Below are positions 1 through 6,174 of a stretch of 14,949 nt of DNA, in pieces. The stretch comes from Actinomycetota bacterium (GTDB lineage: Bacteria; Actinomycetota; Actinomycetes; UBA12327), in the NCBI GenBank assembly GCA_026392555.1, contig JAPLBW010000193.1:1-14949 (forward strand). Reading direction: 5' to 3'. Under the pieces are notes generated by a model. The model was not told the DNA's origin, did not search any database, and saw nothing but the letters and a program-made list of their open reading frames with translations. Position numbers and translations under genes: made by a program. Each line of letters opens with the position of its first letter. The stretch's first letter is position 1.

Positions 1-209
1 TGTTCAACGGCTTCTTGAATAACTGGACCGTCCATGACGGGATCGGAATATGGCAAGCCGATCTCCATAACGTCCACACCGGCCTCGACCATGGCAACGG
101 CCGCTGCAATGCAGCCATCAACACTGGGAAAGCCGGCCGGCAAGTACCCCACTAGCAAAGCGGAGTTGCGTGCACGAGCGGCCTCAAAAGATGAGCGCAG
201 CGAACTCAT
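1..209 (-). CDS. trpA: Tryptophan synthase alpha subunit, N-terminal part (cut by window edge)
   Basis: TrpA cleaves indole-3-glycerol phosphate to indole and glyceraldehyde 3-phosphate and passes indole to TrpB in the cytoplasmic alpha2-beta2 complex. Only the first 69 codons are present; the rest lies beyond the left edge. The translation has the family opening LVGYLPAGFPS (residues 19-29), then MEIGLPYSDP (48-57) and DGPVIQ (60-65). Glu49 and Asp60 fall exactly where the catalytic Glu49 and Asp60 of the E. coli enzyme lie. The ATG at 209 overlaps the trpB TGA in an ATGA motif (206-209), which fixes the start and suggests translational coupling that would keep the two subunits balanced. Identification is secure; completeness of the gene cannot be judged. 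Confidence 0.95.
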   Translation of the reverse strand, partial: MSSLRSSFEAARARNSALLVGYLPAGFPSVDGCIAAAVAMVEAGVDVMEIGLPYSDPVMDGPVIQEAVE

Positions 210-1414
210 GACTGTCCATCACCGTTCAATCCAAACCATGCAGCGGCCGTATCGACGTCCTTATCACCACGACCGGACAGGTTGATCAAGATCACGGCGT
301 CAGGACCGAGTTCCTGGCCCAACAAACAAGCCCCAGCCAGGGCGTGTGCGGACTCGATCGCGGGGATGATTCCCTCGGTGCGACACAGCCAAGAAAATGC
401 CTGCATAGCTTGGGCATCGGTGATGGGGTGATAGTGCGCTCGACCAATGTCATTGAGGTAGGAGTGCTCCGGCCCCACACCTGGATAGTCCAACCCCGCC
501 GAAATGGAGTGGGACTCGATCGTTTGACCTTCATCGTCTTGCAAAAGGTACGAACGCGCGCCATGCAGAACACCGGGAACTCCACCGGTGATCGTCGCGG
601 CATGTCGACCCGTCTCGACTCCATCGCCGCCGGCTTCATAGCCGTGGAGCTGCACGTCTTCGTCGTCCAGGAATGGGTGGAAGATACCAATCGCATTCGA
701 CCCTCCGCCCACACAGGCAACAACAGCGGTAGGCAGCTTCCCGGTTAGGTCCAGGACTTGCTGGCGCGCTTCCAATCCGATGCAACGGTGGAAGTCACGC
801 ACCATCACAGGGAAGGGCTGCGGGCCGGCGACGGTGCCTAAGAGGTAATGAGTGTCGTCGACATTGGTGACCCAGTCACGCATGGCTTCGTTGATGGCAT
901 CCTTCAACGTTTTGCTACCCGTGGTGACGGGAATGACTTCGGCACCCAACAGCTTCATTCGTGCCACATTGAGGGCTTGACGACGAGTGTCTTCTTCCCC
1001 CATGTAGACCACACACTCCAGGCCCAACAAAGCAGCCGCCGTTGCGGTGGCCACACCATGCTGACCAGCACCCGTTTCAGCAATAACGCGCGTCTTGCCC
1101 ATGCGTTGAGTCAGCAGGGCCTGACCGAGCACATTGTTGATCTTGTGCGAACCGGTGTGATTGAGGTCTTCGCGCTTGAGCAAGATGCGCGCGCCACCGG
1201 CATGGGCCGAAAAGCGTGTTGCATCGGTGAGCGGACTAGGCCGCCCCGTGTAAGTGGACTGAAGATTTTGGAAACGGGTTTGGAACTCCGGATCCACCTT
1301 GGCTGCTTGATAGGCAGCATGAAGCTCATCGAGTGCAGAAATCAATGCTTCAGGAACAAAGCGACCACCGTAGGGTCCAAAGTGCCCCAGCGCATCGGGA
1401 GTGGTGTTCGTCAT
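206..1414 (-). CDS. trpB: Tryptophan synthase beta subunit
   Basis: TrpB is the PLP enzyme that condenses indole with serine to give tryptophan, the last step of the pathway. The 402-residue product is full length for a TrpB1-type subunit. It opens with GHFGPYGGRFVPEAL. The PLP lysine is Lys91 in HTGSHKINN, the glutamate motif AETGAGQHG follows near residue 113, the glycine-rich phosphate loop is GGGSNAIG, and the C-terminal motif is LSGRGDKD. The ATG overlaps the trpC TGA (ATGA at 1411-1414) and its own TGA overlaps the trpA ATG, so trpC, trpB and trpA form one tightly coupled block. There is no trpM-like or other gene between trpC and trpB. No frameshift or missing catalytic residue is seen. 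Confidence 0.98.
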   Translation of the reverse strand: MTNTTPDALGHFGPYGGRFVPEALISALDELHAAYQAAKVDPEFQTRFQNLQSTYTGRPSPLTDATRFSAHAGGARILLKREDLNHTGSHKINNVLGQALLTQRMGKTRVIAETGAGQHGVATATAAALLGLECVVYMGEEDTRRQALNVARMKLLGAEVIPVTTGSKTLKDAINEAMRDWVTNVDDTHYLLGTVAGPQPFPVMVRDFHRCIGLEARQQVLDLTGKLPTAVVACVGGGSNAIGIFHPFLDDEDVQLHGYEAGGDGVETGRHAATITGGVPGVLHGARSYLLQDDEGQTIESHSISAGLDYPGVGPEHSYLNDIGRAHYHPITDAQAMQAFSWLCRTEGIIPAIESAHALAGACLLGQELGPDAVILINLSGRGDKDVDTAAAWFGLNGDGQS

Positions 1415-2226
1415 CTCGCAGCACGTCCATGCTTGATAGCCGGGTGCGCACCAGCAGTGACCAGGTCAGCTACTGCTTCGCGCGGATCGTCAGCGGTAAC
1501 GCGCGACTCTCCCACCAACACCACATCGGCACCAGCATTGGCATAGGCAATCAAATCGTGCGGACCGCGAATTCCAGATTCGGCAATGCTCAAAACGCCG
1601 GCTGGAATGGAGGGAGCAACGCGCGCAAACGTTCCACGATCAACCTCGAGCGTGCGCAGGTCACGCGCATTCACGCCGATAATGCGTGCGCCTGCATCGA
1701 CGGCTCGTTTGACTTCATCGCCATTGTGCACCTCAACGAGAGGCGTAAGTCCCATGGATTCAGCGCGCTCGATGAGCGCGACCAACGCATTTTGGTCAAG
1801 GGCAGCAACAATGAGTAAGGCCAGATCAGCACCGGCCGCTCGGGCTTCCCACAACTGGTAACTGGTGACAATGAAGTCCTTGCGAAGGATCGGAATATCT
1901 ACTGCAGCCCGCACCGCGCTTAAATCAGCCAAGGACCCACCGAATCGACGCTGCTCAGTTAACACGCTGATGCAGTGAGCGCCACCGGCTTCATAGTGAG
2001 CAGCAAGCGTGGCTGGATCGGCAATCTGCGCCAACTCGCCCTTGCTCGGCGACTTTCGCTTGACCTCCGCGATGACCGTGACTCCATCTGACGACAGTGC
2101 TGCATAGCCATCGATGGCCGGGGCTTGGTTGGCGGCGGCTTCTTTGAGTTGGTCGAGCGAGACTTCCGCTTGGCGAGCGGCAAGGTCAACGCGGACATCC
2201 GCGATGATCTCGTCGAGCACGCTCAC
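1411..2226 (-). CDS. trpC: Indole-3-glycerol phosphate synthase
   Basis: TrpC converts CdRP to indole-3-glycerol phosphate by decarboxylation and ring closure in a cytoplasmic TIM barrel. The product is 271 residues, normal for a monofunctional enzyme, with no fused TrpF domain. Signature segments are EVKRKSPSKG (54-63), RKDFIV (115-120), VEVHN (164-168), GVNARDL (184-190) and AESGI (215-219). The start is a GTG at 2226, five bases after a good AGGAG ribosome binding site (2232-2236). It follows a 102-base gap, the longest in the trp cluster, which holds a hairpin and a very short ORF described separately. Its TGA overlaps the trpB ATG. The missing trpF next to it fits PriA doing that step. 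Confidence 0.97.
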   Translation of the reverse strand: MSVLDEIIADVRVDLAARQAEVSLDQLKEAAANQAPAIDGYAALSSDGVTVIAEVKRKSPSKGELAQIADPATLAAHYEAGGAHCISVLTEQRRFGGSLADLSAVRAAVDIPILRKDFIVTSYQLWEARAAGADLALLIVAALDQNALVALIERAESMGLTPLVEVHNGDEVKRAVDAGARIIGVNARDLRTLEVDRGTFARVAPSIPAGVLSIAESGIRGPHDLIAYANAGADVVLVGESRVTADDPREAVADLVTAGAHPAIKHGRAAR

Positions 2227-2234
2227 GGTGACTC

Positions 2235-2277
2235 CTCTACGCCTGATCGGAAGGATTTGTCTGGTTTGAGCGTAGAG
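2235..2277 (-). promoter_or_regulatory. Inverted repeat over the trpC ribosome binding site
   Basis: In the sense of trpC, CTCTACGC (2277-2270) and GCGTAGAG (2242-2235) are perfect 8-base complements separated by 27 bases. The downstream arm includes the first two bases of the AGGAG ribosome binding site, so pairing would partly hide it. No U-tract follows, so this is not an intrinsic terminator. A regulatory role is inferred; an 8-base match in a gap this short could still be chance. Confidence 0.35.
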
Positions 2278-2281
2278 CCAT
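2237..2281 (-). CDS. Possible 14-codon leader ORF before trpC
   Basis: An ATG at 2281 opens MALRSNQTNPSDQA followed by TAG (2239-2237), ending ten bases before the trpC GTG. The upstream hairpin arm lies in its codons 2-5 and the downstream arm covers its stop, so ribosomes on this ORF would open the hairpin. It has no tryptophan codons, so it is not a classical trp attenuator peptide. No strong ribosome binding site precedes it. It may be fortuitous. Confidence 0.2.
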   Translation of the reverse strand: MALRSNQTNPSDQA

Positions 2282-2328
2282 CGGGGCTGACCTGCTGGTT
2301 CAGGGTGTGTTGCCTAACGAACGTGGGG

Positions 2329-2775
2329 TTAGCCGATTCCCGAGCCGATGAAGGGGACACCAGGGATGTTGCGTACGACCCAAAAAGCCACGACAAGCCC
2401 CAAGAACACATAGATCCATCGTGCCGCGGTCAGCCGTGGACGAGTGCCGGATTCCGGCGCGCTTGAGCGCACCCACGCCACCCAGCGCCACACTAAAAAA
2501 GGCAAGACCGCGACCAACAACACGTTCTGATCCAGCGCTGCCCATACGTCGCCTCGGGTGAGTGCATGCAAGGCGCGCAGCGAACCGCACCCAGGGCAAT
2601 CAAGGCCGGTTATCGCGCGAAAGATGCATAACGGATAAGCACCATCGGTTTGTGGATCGCGAATAGCAATGCACGACATCAAGGCCACCGCGCCCAAACC
2701 GACTATCACCGGCCCGCTGTAGCGGTGTGCGCTCACCCGCTGAATGGCGCTGGGCGTGATGTCCGTGGTGTCCAT
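2329..2775 (-). CDS. DUF2752 family small membrane protein
   Basis: This 148-residue protein has the DUF2752 hallmark GLDCPGCGSLRALHAL (57-72), preceded by PLCIFRAITG. The biochemical role of the family is unknown to me. Hydrophobic stretches at about 21-38, 84-101 and 118-134 suggest three membrane segments. The cysteines at 50, 60 and 63 stand out. I chose the ATG at 2775 because the family region starts soon after it; a GTG two codons upstream (2781) is an alternative, and longer in-frame extensions would run into the CD225 gene. It sits 16 bases after that gene and 102 bases before trpC. From memory, DUF2752 proteins are found in actinobacterial trp clusters, so its position is more telling than its sequence. 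Confidence 0.85.
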   Translation of the reverse strand: MDTTDITPSAIQRVSAHRYSGPVIVGLGAVALMSCIAIRDPQTDGAYPLCIFRAITGLDCPGCGSLRALHALTRGDVWAALDQNVLLVAVLPFLVWRWVAWVRSSAPESGTRPRLTAARWIYVFLGLVVAFWVVRNIPGVPFIGSGIG

Positions 2776-2791
2776 GGTCACAAGCTGGGAC

Positions 2792-3241
2792 CTACAGGCT
2801 CGTCGTTGACGAACTAGCACTTTCCGAAACTCCGACCAAAACGGCGAAGAAGAGCCAGACAACACCAAGCACGACAGCAGCAACTGCACTGGCTATAGCG
2901 AAATTACGCGCATTGTTTGACGCCTTGAGTGCGCCTTGCGCATCTCCCATGGCCCACTTGGAGTTGACCTGCGTAGAAAACACGATGGAGACCACGCCTA
3001 GTGGAAGACAACAAAGAATCGTGGTCAAAATCGCCCACACCAAATAGTTGCTCGGTGGCTGACCTGCTCCATACCCAAAGCTGGGAGGTCCGCCGTATCC
3101 AGGAGGTCCGCCGTATCCAGGAGGCCCACCTAAGGGCGGCGGCGGGGTGGATGGAGGCGGTGGTGGCGTGGGAACGGGGGGTGGCGTGGGCGGAACGGGC
3201 TCGTTGGTTGCGTCACTGGGTGGTGGTGTCTCAAAACTCAT
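2792..3241 (-). CDS. CD225/dispanin-family membrane protein with proline-glycine-rich N-terminus
   Basis: This 149-residue protein has two parts. Residues 6-62 are a disordered stretch of proline, glycine and tyrosine, including polyproline runs and a doubled GGPPGY unit. Residues 65-137 are a CD225 (dispanin) domain: a first membrane segment with a CCLP motif (about 67-90), a conserved loop with STQVNSKWAMGD and ALKASNNAR, and a second membrane segment (about 112-137). Bacterial members have no settled function; the fold is shared with interferon-induced transmembrane proteins. GGGGAG stands 5-10 bases before the ATG. It lies 81 bases after the sensor kinase and 16 before the DUF2752 gene. 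A link to envelope sensing with the adjacent two-component system is only inference. Confidence 0.85.
   Translation of the reverse strand: MSFETPPPSDATNEPVPPTPPPVPTPPPPPSTPPPPLGGPPGYGGPPGYGGPPSFGYGAGQPPSNYLVWAILTTILCCLPLGVVSIVFSTQVNSKWAMGDAQGALKASNNARNFAIASAVAAVVLGVVWLFFAVLVGVSESASSSTTSL
3085..3120 (-). repeat. Exact 18-base tandem duplication coding GGPPGY twice
   Basis: The 18-base unit at 3085-3102 is repeated exactly at 3103-3120, followed by a decayed third copy. It encodes the repeated GGPPGY in the low-complexity N-terminus of the CD225 protein. The duplication keeps the frame and looks like slippage-prone sequence, so copy number may vary between strains. Confidence 0.85.
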
Positions 3242-3271
3242 CGTCGCTCCCCGACTCGATTACCGACTTCC

Positions 3272-3277
3272 ACCCTA
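3272..3277 (-). promoter_or_regulatory. Possible -10 element before the CD225 gene
   Basis: The 81-base gap 3242-3322 between the sensor kinase and the CD225 gene holds TAGGGT on the minus strand, which would start transcription about 24 bases before the CD225 ATG and leave its GGGGAG site in the leader. I see no -35 element. A short bulged inverted repeat (about 3303-3322) just after the kinase stop has no U-tract, so I do not call it a terminator. Confidence 0.25.
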
Positions 3278-3322
3278 ACCACAGAGGCCGGCAAATCACG
3301 AGAGCAAACTGCCACTAGTTGC

Positions 3323-4603
3323 CTACCGCTGACTAGGCGCTGGAGTAAAGGTCACGGCAGTAAACGTCACACTGAAGCATGCTCCCCCCTCAGGGGCTGC
3401 ACCTGCGGCCGGAGTTGCCCCTAGGCGGCTGGCTAACTTGCTCACCAACGCTAAGCCCACTCCAGATCCGACTTGTCGCACACCGCGATACCGCGAAAAC
3501 AGCACGGCCGGCTCAAAGGCCACTTCCCAGTCTTGGTCAGTTAACCCAGGGCCACCATCGCGCACTTCAATGCGCATTCCCGATAAATCCTGGCTCAAGG
3601 CCAACACGATGGGTGCACCGCTCGGGGTCATCCGCAAGGCATTTTCTGACAGGTTGTCGATGATTTGGCGAAGGCGCATCGGGTCGGTTCGCGCAGACAC
3701 CGGTGCATCGGGAACTTCGACCGTGTAGCTCACACCCAGTGGTGCCGAACGATCACTCCACACCAGAGCCGCATCAAGGACCAGTTCCTTAACGTCCACA
3801 TCCACAATCTCGAGTGGGAAATCTTGCGCACCAAATCGAGCCAAGTCCAACAAGTCGCTGACCAATCGCTCCAGGCGCAACGATTCACCCAACATGGTGT
3901 TGCCCACCTGAACCACATCGTCACCAGCGATGACGCCGTCAGACAGAGCCTCGGCATAGCCCTTCACGGCGGTCAGAGGGGTGCGCAGTTCATGCGAAAT
4001 CGAGAGTAGGAATTCACGCTGCCGACCTTCTGACCCAACAAGGCGCGCGCAGCGAATTCGCCTTTCGCCGGCGCGCTCATCGCGCAGCAGCAAGATGCCA
4101 GCACCTGCACCAATAGCCAACCCGATCAATAGGCCAATAAACAATCGCTGAATGAGTTCATTGCCACCGACCGCACCACGACCCTGGCCCAAGGGCTGAG
4201 CCAGCACGACGACTTGGTCACCGGCCACTCGGCGGGCTTGCACTAAATACTTTTGTCCACGAAATTCGCGCGTGACCGACACTTGGCCACCAGACTGCAA
4301 GGTCGCTAGTTCGTCAGGTGCTAACAATCCGCCACCCGAATCACCAGCAGGTAATACCGCCAGGGAAATCCCCTGACTTTCGAGCAACCGGCGAATACGT
4401 GGCTGGTCAATCGGACGACCAACGGCAGCTGAACGTTCGGCTGCATCGGCTACGACATCAGCTTGCCGCGCCAATGATTGAAAGGCTTGGCGCTCAGCAT
4501 TTTGCCGCGCGAGCGGCAAAGCGATCACACCAACGACAACAACCGAAACGAAAGCCACCAACGTGGTGACAAGGGCGACTTGGGTTGCCAGGGATCGACG
4601 CAT
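3323..4603 (-). CDS. Sensor histidine kinase of a two-component system; HAMP region missing
   Basis: This 426-residue membrane kinase pairs with the response regulator immediately upstream (TGATG junction, one shared base). Layout: membrane segment about 9-30, extracytoplasmic sensor about 31-152, membrane segment about 153-173, HisKA with SISHELRTPLTAVKG (phospho-acceptor His204), then an HATPase_c domain with N box around Asn321, G1 box DGGPGL (349-354), F box FEP (363-365) and G2 box GSGVGLAL (379-386). The kinase parts look intact. Only about 30 residues separate membrane segment 2 from His204, where relatives have a HAMP domain plus linker of about 75; a shifted frame still resembles the start of HAMP. 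Signal transfer may therefore be impaired or unusual, or the sequence may contain an error. The signal sensed is unknown. Confidence 0.9.
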   Translation of the reverse strand: MRRSLATQVALVTTLVAFVSVVVVGVIALPLARQNAERQAFQSLARQADVVADAAERSAAVGRPIDQPRIRRLLESQGISLAVLPAGDSGGGLLAPDELATLQSGGQVSVTREFRGQKYLVQARRVAGDQVVVLAQPLGQGRGAVGGNELIQRLFIGLLIGLAIGAGAGILLLRDERAGERRIRCARLVGSEGRQREFLLSISHELRTPLTAVKGYAEALSDGVIAGDDVVQVGNTMLGESLRLERLVSDLLDLARFGAQDFPLEIVDVDVKELVLDAALVWSDRSAPLGVSYTVEVPDAPVSARTDPMRLRQIIDNLSENALRMTPSGAPIVLALSQDLSGMRIEVRDGGPGLTDQDWEVAFEPAVLFSRYRGVRQVGSGVGLALVSKLASRLGATPAAGAAPEGGACFSVTFTAVTFTPAPSQR

Positions 4604-5298
4604 CAGGGGTGGACCTGATCCGAAAGGGCGTAACCCACGCCACGAACGGTGCGGAAAGTCACTGAATCGCCCACCTTGGAGCGCAGTTGTGCCACATGCA
4701 CATCAACGGTTCGCGTTCCGGCGGCCACCCCATACCCCCAAACGTGGGACATGAGCTGCTCACGAGAAAACACCTGATCTGGGCTGCGCATGAAGTAAGC
4801 CAACAGGTCAAACTCCAGCGTGGTCAGCTCAACATGCTTGCCGGCCACGAGGACTTGATGAGTGGACGGGTTGAGTTGAACCGCACCAACCTGCAAGATT
4901 TCATCAGGGGTTGCCACCCCACCTCGCCGCAAGACCCCGCGGACTCGAGCCACCAACTCACGGGGGCTGAAGGGCTTAGTGATGTAGTCATCGCCACCTA
5001 GCTCAAGGCCAAGGATTCGATCCACTTCGTCATCTTGGGCGGTCACAAACAAAATGGGGGTCCAATCCCCTTCAGCCCGTAATTGCCGACAAATGTCAGT
5101 ACCACTCATGCCAGGTAGGCCAATATCCAAAATCACTGCTACGGGACGGGCTTGTCGGATGCGATCCAGCGCTTGTGCACCGTCATTTTCTATTTGAACC
5201 CCAAAGCCATCACGGGTTAAATACAACTTGATCAGATCGCTGATCGCACCCTCGTCTTCAACGACGAGGACTAGGCCTTGAGAGCTCGGATTAACCAT
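4603..5298 (-). CDS. OmpR/PhoB-family response regulator
   Basis: This 231-residue DNA-binding regulator is the partner of the kinase that follows it. Its receiver domain (about 8-122) has the acidic pocket Glu14-Asp15, phospho-acceptor Asp58 in VILDIGLPG, Thr86 in FVTAQ and Lys108 in TKPF. The C-terminal winged helix (about 130-227) has SREQLMSHVWG, the recognition region RTVDVHVAQLRSKVG and the wing RTVRGVGY. The ATG at 5298 has no clear ribosome binding site. It starts 19 bases after the stop of the HGxxPAAW gene, so it is probably read as part of the trp transcript, or from a promoter inside the preceding genes that I cannot see. Target genes are unknown; it should not be called a trp regulator on position alone. 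Confidence 0.93.
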   Translation of the reverse strand: MVNPSSQGLVLVVEDEGAISDLIKLYLTRDGFGVQIENDGAQALDRIRQARPVAVILDIGLPGMSGTDICRQLRAEGDWTPILFVTAQDDEVDRILGLELGGDDYITKPFSPRELVARVRGVLRRGGVATPDEILQVGAVQLNPSTHQVLVAGKHVELTTLEFDLLAYFMRSPDQVFSREQLMSHVWGYGVAAGTRTVDVHVAQLRSKVGDSVTFRTVRGVGYALSDQVHP

Positions 5299-5317
5299 CA
5301 GAGTCGATGGCCACTGC

Positions 5318-5539
5318 TCAAGAAGTCTTTGTTGATGACTTCGGCTGTGCGCCCATGCCCATCATCTGCATGGCTTTGCCCACCACAATTCCTACAACGC
5401 AGATCACAACGCCCACAATCACCACCGTCCAGTCCGCGAAGACGACACCCACTCCACCGACCGTGAAGCCTACGATGACGATGCCTACGAGAGTCCAGGC
5501 CGCCGAAGTATGTCCGTGGTCTTCGTGTTCGGCCGACAT
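5318..5539 (-). CDS. HGxxPAAW-family small membrane protein (variant motif HGHTSAAW)
   Basis: This 73-residue protein carries the family motif near its N-terminus as HGHTSAAW (residues 8-15), with serine in place of the usual proline. Two hydrophobic helices follow (about 17-35 and 37-55), with a short polar C-terminal tail. As I recall, such proteins accompany TIGR02234 proteins downstream of trpE in actinobacteria; the function is unknown. The ATG at 5539 is preceded by a purine-rich GAGAGGA ribosome binding site about eight bases upstream. It lies 44 bases after the TIGR02234 gene. Small size alone would make it doubtful, but motif, position and ribosome binding site agree. Confidence 0.88.
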   Translation of the reverse strand: MSAEHEDHGHTSAAWTLVGIVIVGFTVGGVGVVFADWTVVIVGVVICVVGIVVGKAMQMMGMGAQPKSSTKTS

Positions 5540-5583
5540 AATTAAGATCCTCTCAACGCGTCGCCACGACCCCTAATTCACGC

Positions 5584-6174
5584 TCAAAACCCAGGAAACG
5601 TCGGATCCGTCCCGCGATCAATGGCATCCCACAAACCTGCGGAATCCAGTTCACTACTTGCTGGAGTGGACCCATCTGATCTCTCGTACCGGCGTCCTCC
5701 CCGTTGCCACGTTTGGGCACGCACCACAATCCACAGTCCACATAAGGCAACGACCGCACACAGCACAAAGACCAGTCGTGGCCAGATGCTGACCGTGACC
5801 TCGGCAACCTCAACTTGCGAAAGACCCACTAAGTCTGACAGGGGACCCGACAACGCTGCGCCTGGTGCCGACAAAAAGCTGGCGATCGACAAGGTAGCCG
5901 CGAGCGAGAACCCGACCAGAACCAGACCGATCGCCATGCGCCACCACCTCCCGGCGAGGAGACAGGCAACTGCAGCGGCGAGAGCAAGTAATCCCGTAGC
6001 TGGTGCAATAGGCACGATGGCGCGACTGCTGAATCCTGAATTGACCCGAGGCAGGGCCGCGTCAAGAACCGAAGCGCTCGCCCACTGCGGTGACGAGAGA
6101 ATCAAAATAAGGGCCCCCGCCAGCGCGAGTAGTCCCAGTGCGAAATACGGTTCGCGTTTGCTTCGATCACTCAT
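5584..6174 (-). CDS. Trp biosynthesis-associated membrane protein (TIGR02234 family)
   Basis: This 196-residue protein has about four membrane segments (roughly 10-27, 58-75, 78-100 and 133-151) and a cytoplasmic C-terminal tail carrying the diagnostic LWDAIDRGTDPT (181-192). The family is found beside trpE in actinobacteria and is named for that position; its activity is not known. Transport or membrane anchoring connected with tryptophan or its precursors has been a natural guess, but nothing here proves it. The ATG at 6174 overlaps the trpE TGA in an ATGA motif, which supports this start over an in-frame extension further into trpE and suggests translational coupling to trpE. Membrane topology is my estimate from hydrophobicity. 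Confidence 0.9.
   Translation of the reverse strand: MSDRSKREPYFALGLLALAGALILILSSPQWASASVLDAALPRVNSGFSSRAIVPIAPATGLLALAAAVACLLAGRWWRMAIGLVLVGFSLAATLSIASFLSAPGAALSGPLSDLVGLSQVEVAEVTVSIWPRLVFVLCAVVALCGLWIVVRAQTWQRGGRRYERSDGSTPASSELDSAGLWDAIDRGTDPTFPGF

Noticed and set aside
848..1546. Long plus-strand open frame opposite trpB
   Set aside because: It lies wholly antisense to trpB and the end of trpC, resembles no family, and is explained by codon bias of the real genes.
2313..2334. Inverted repeat after the DUF2752 stop as a terminator
   Set aside because: Only five base pairs (CTAAC/GTTAG) with a mismatch outside them and no U-tract.
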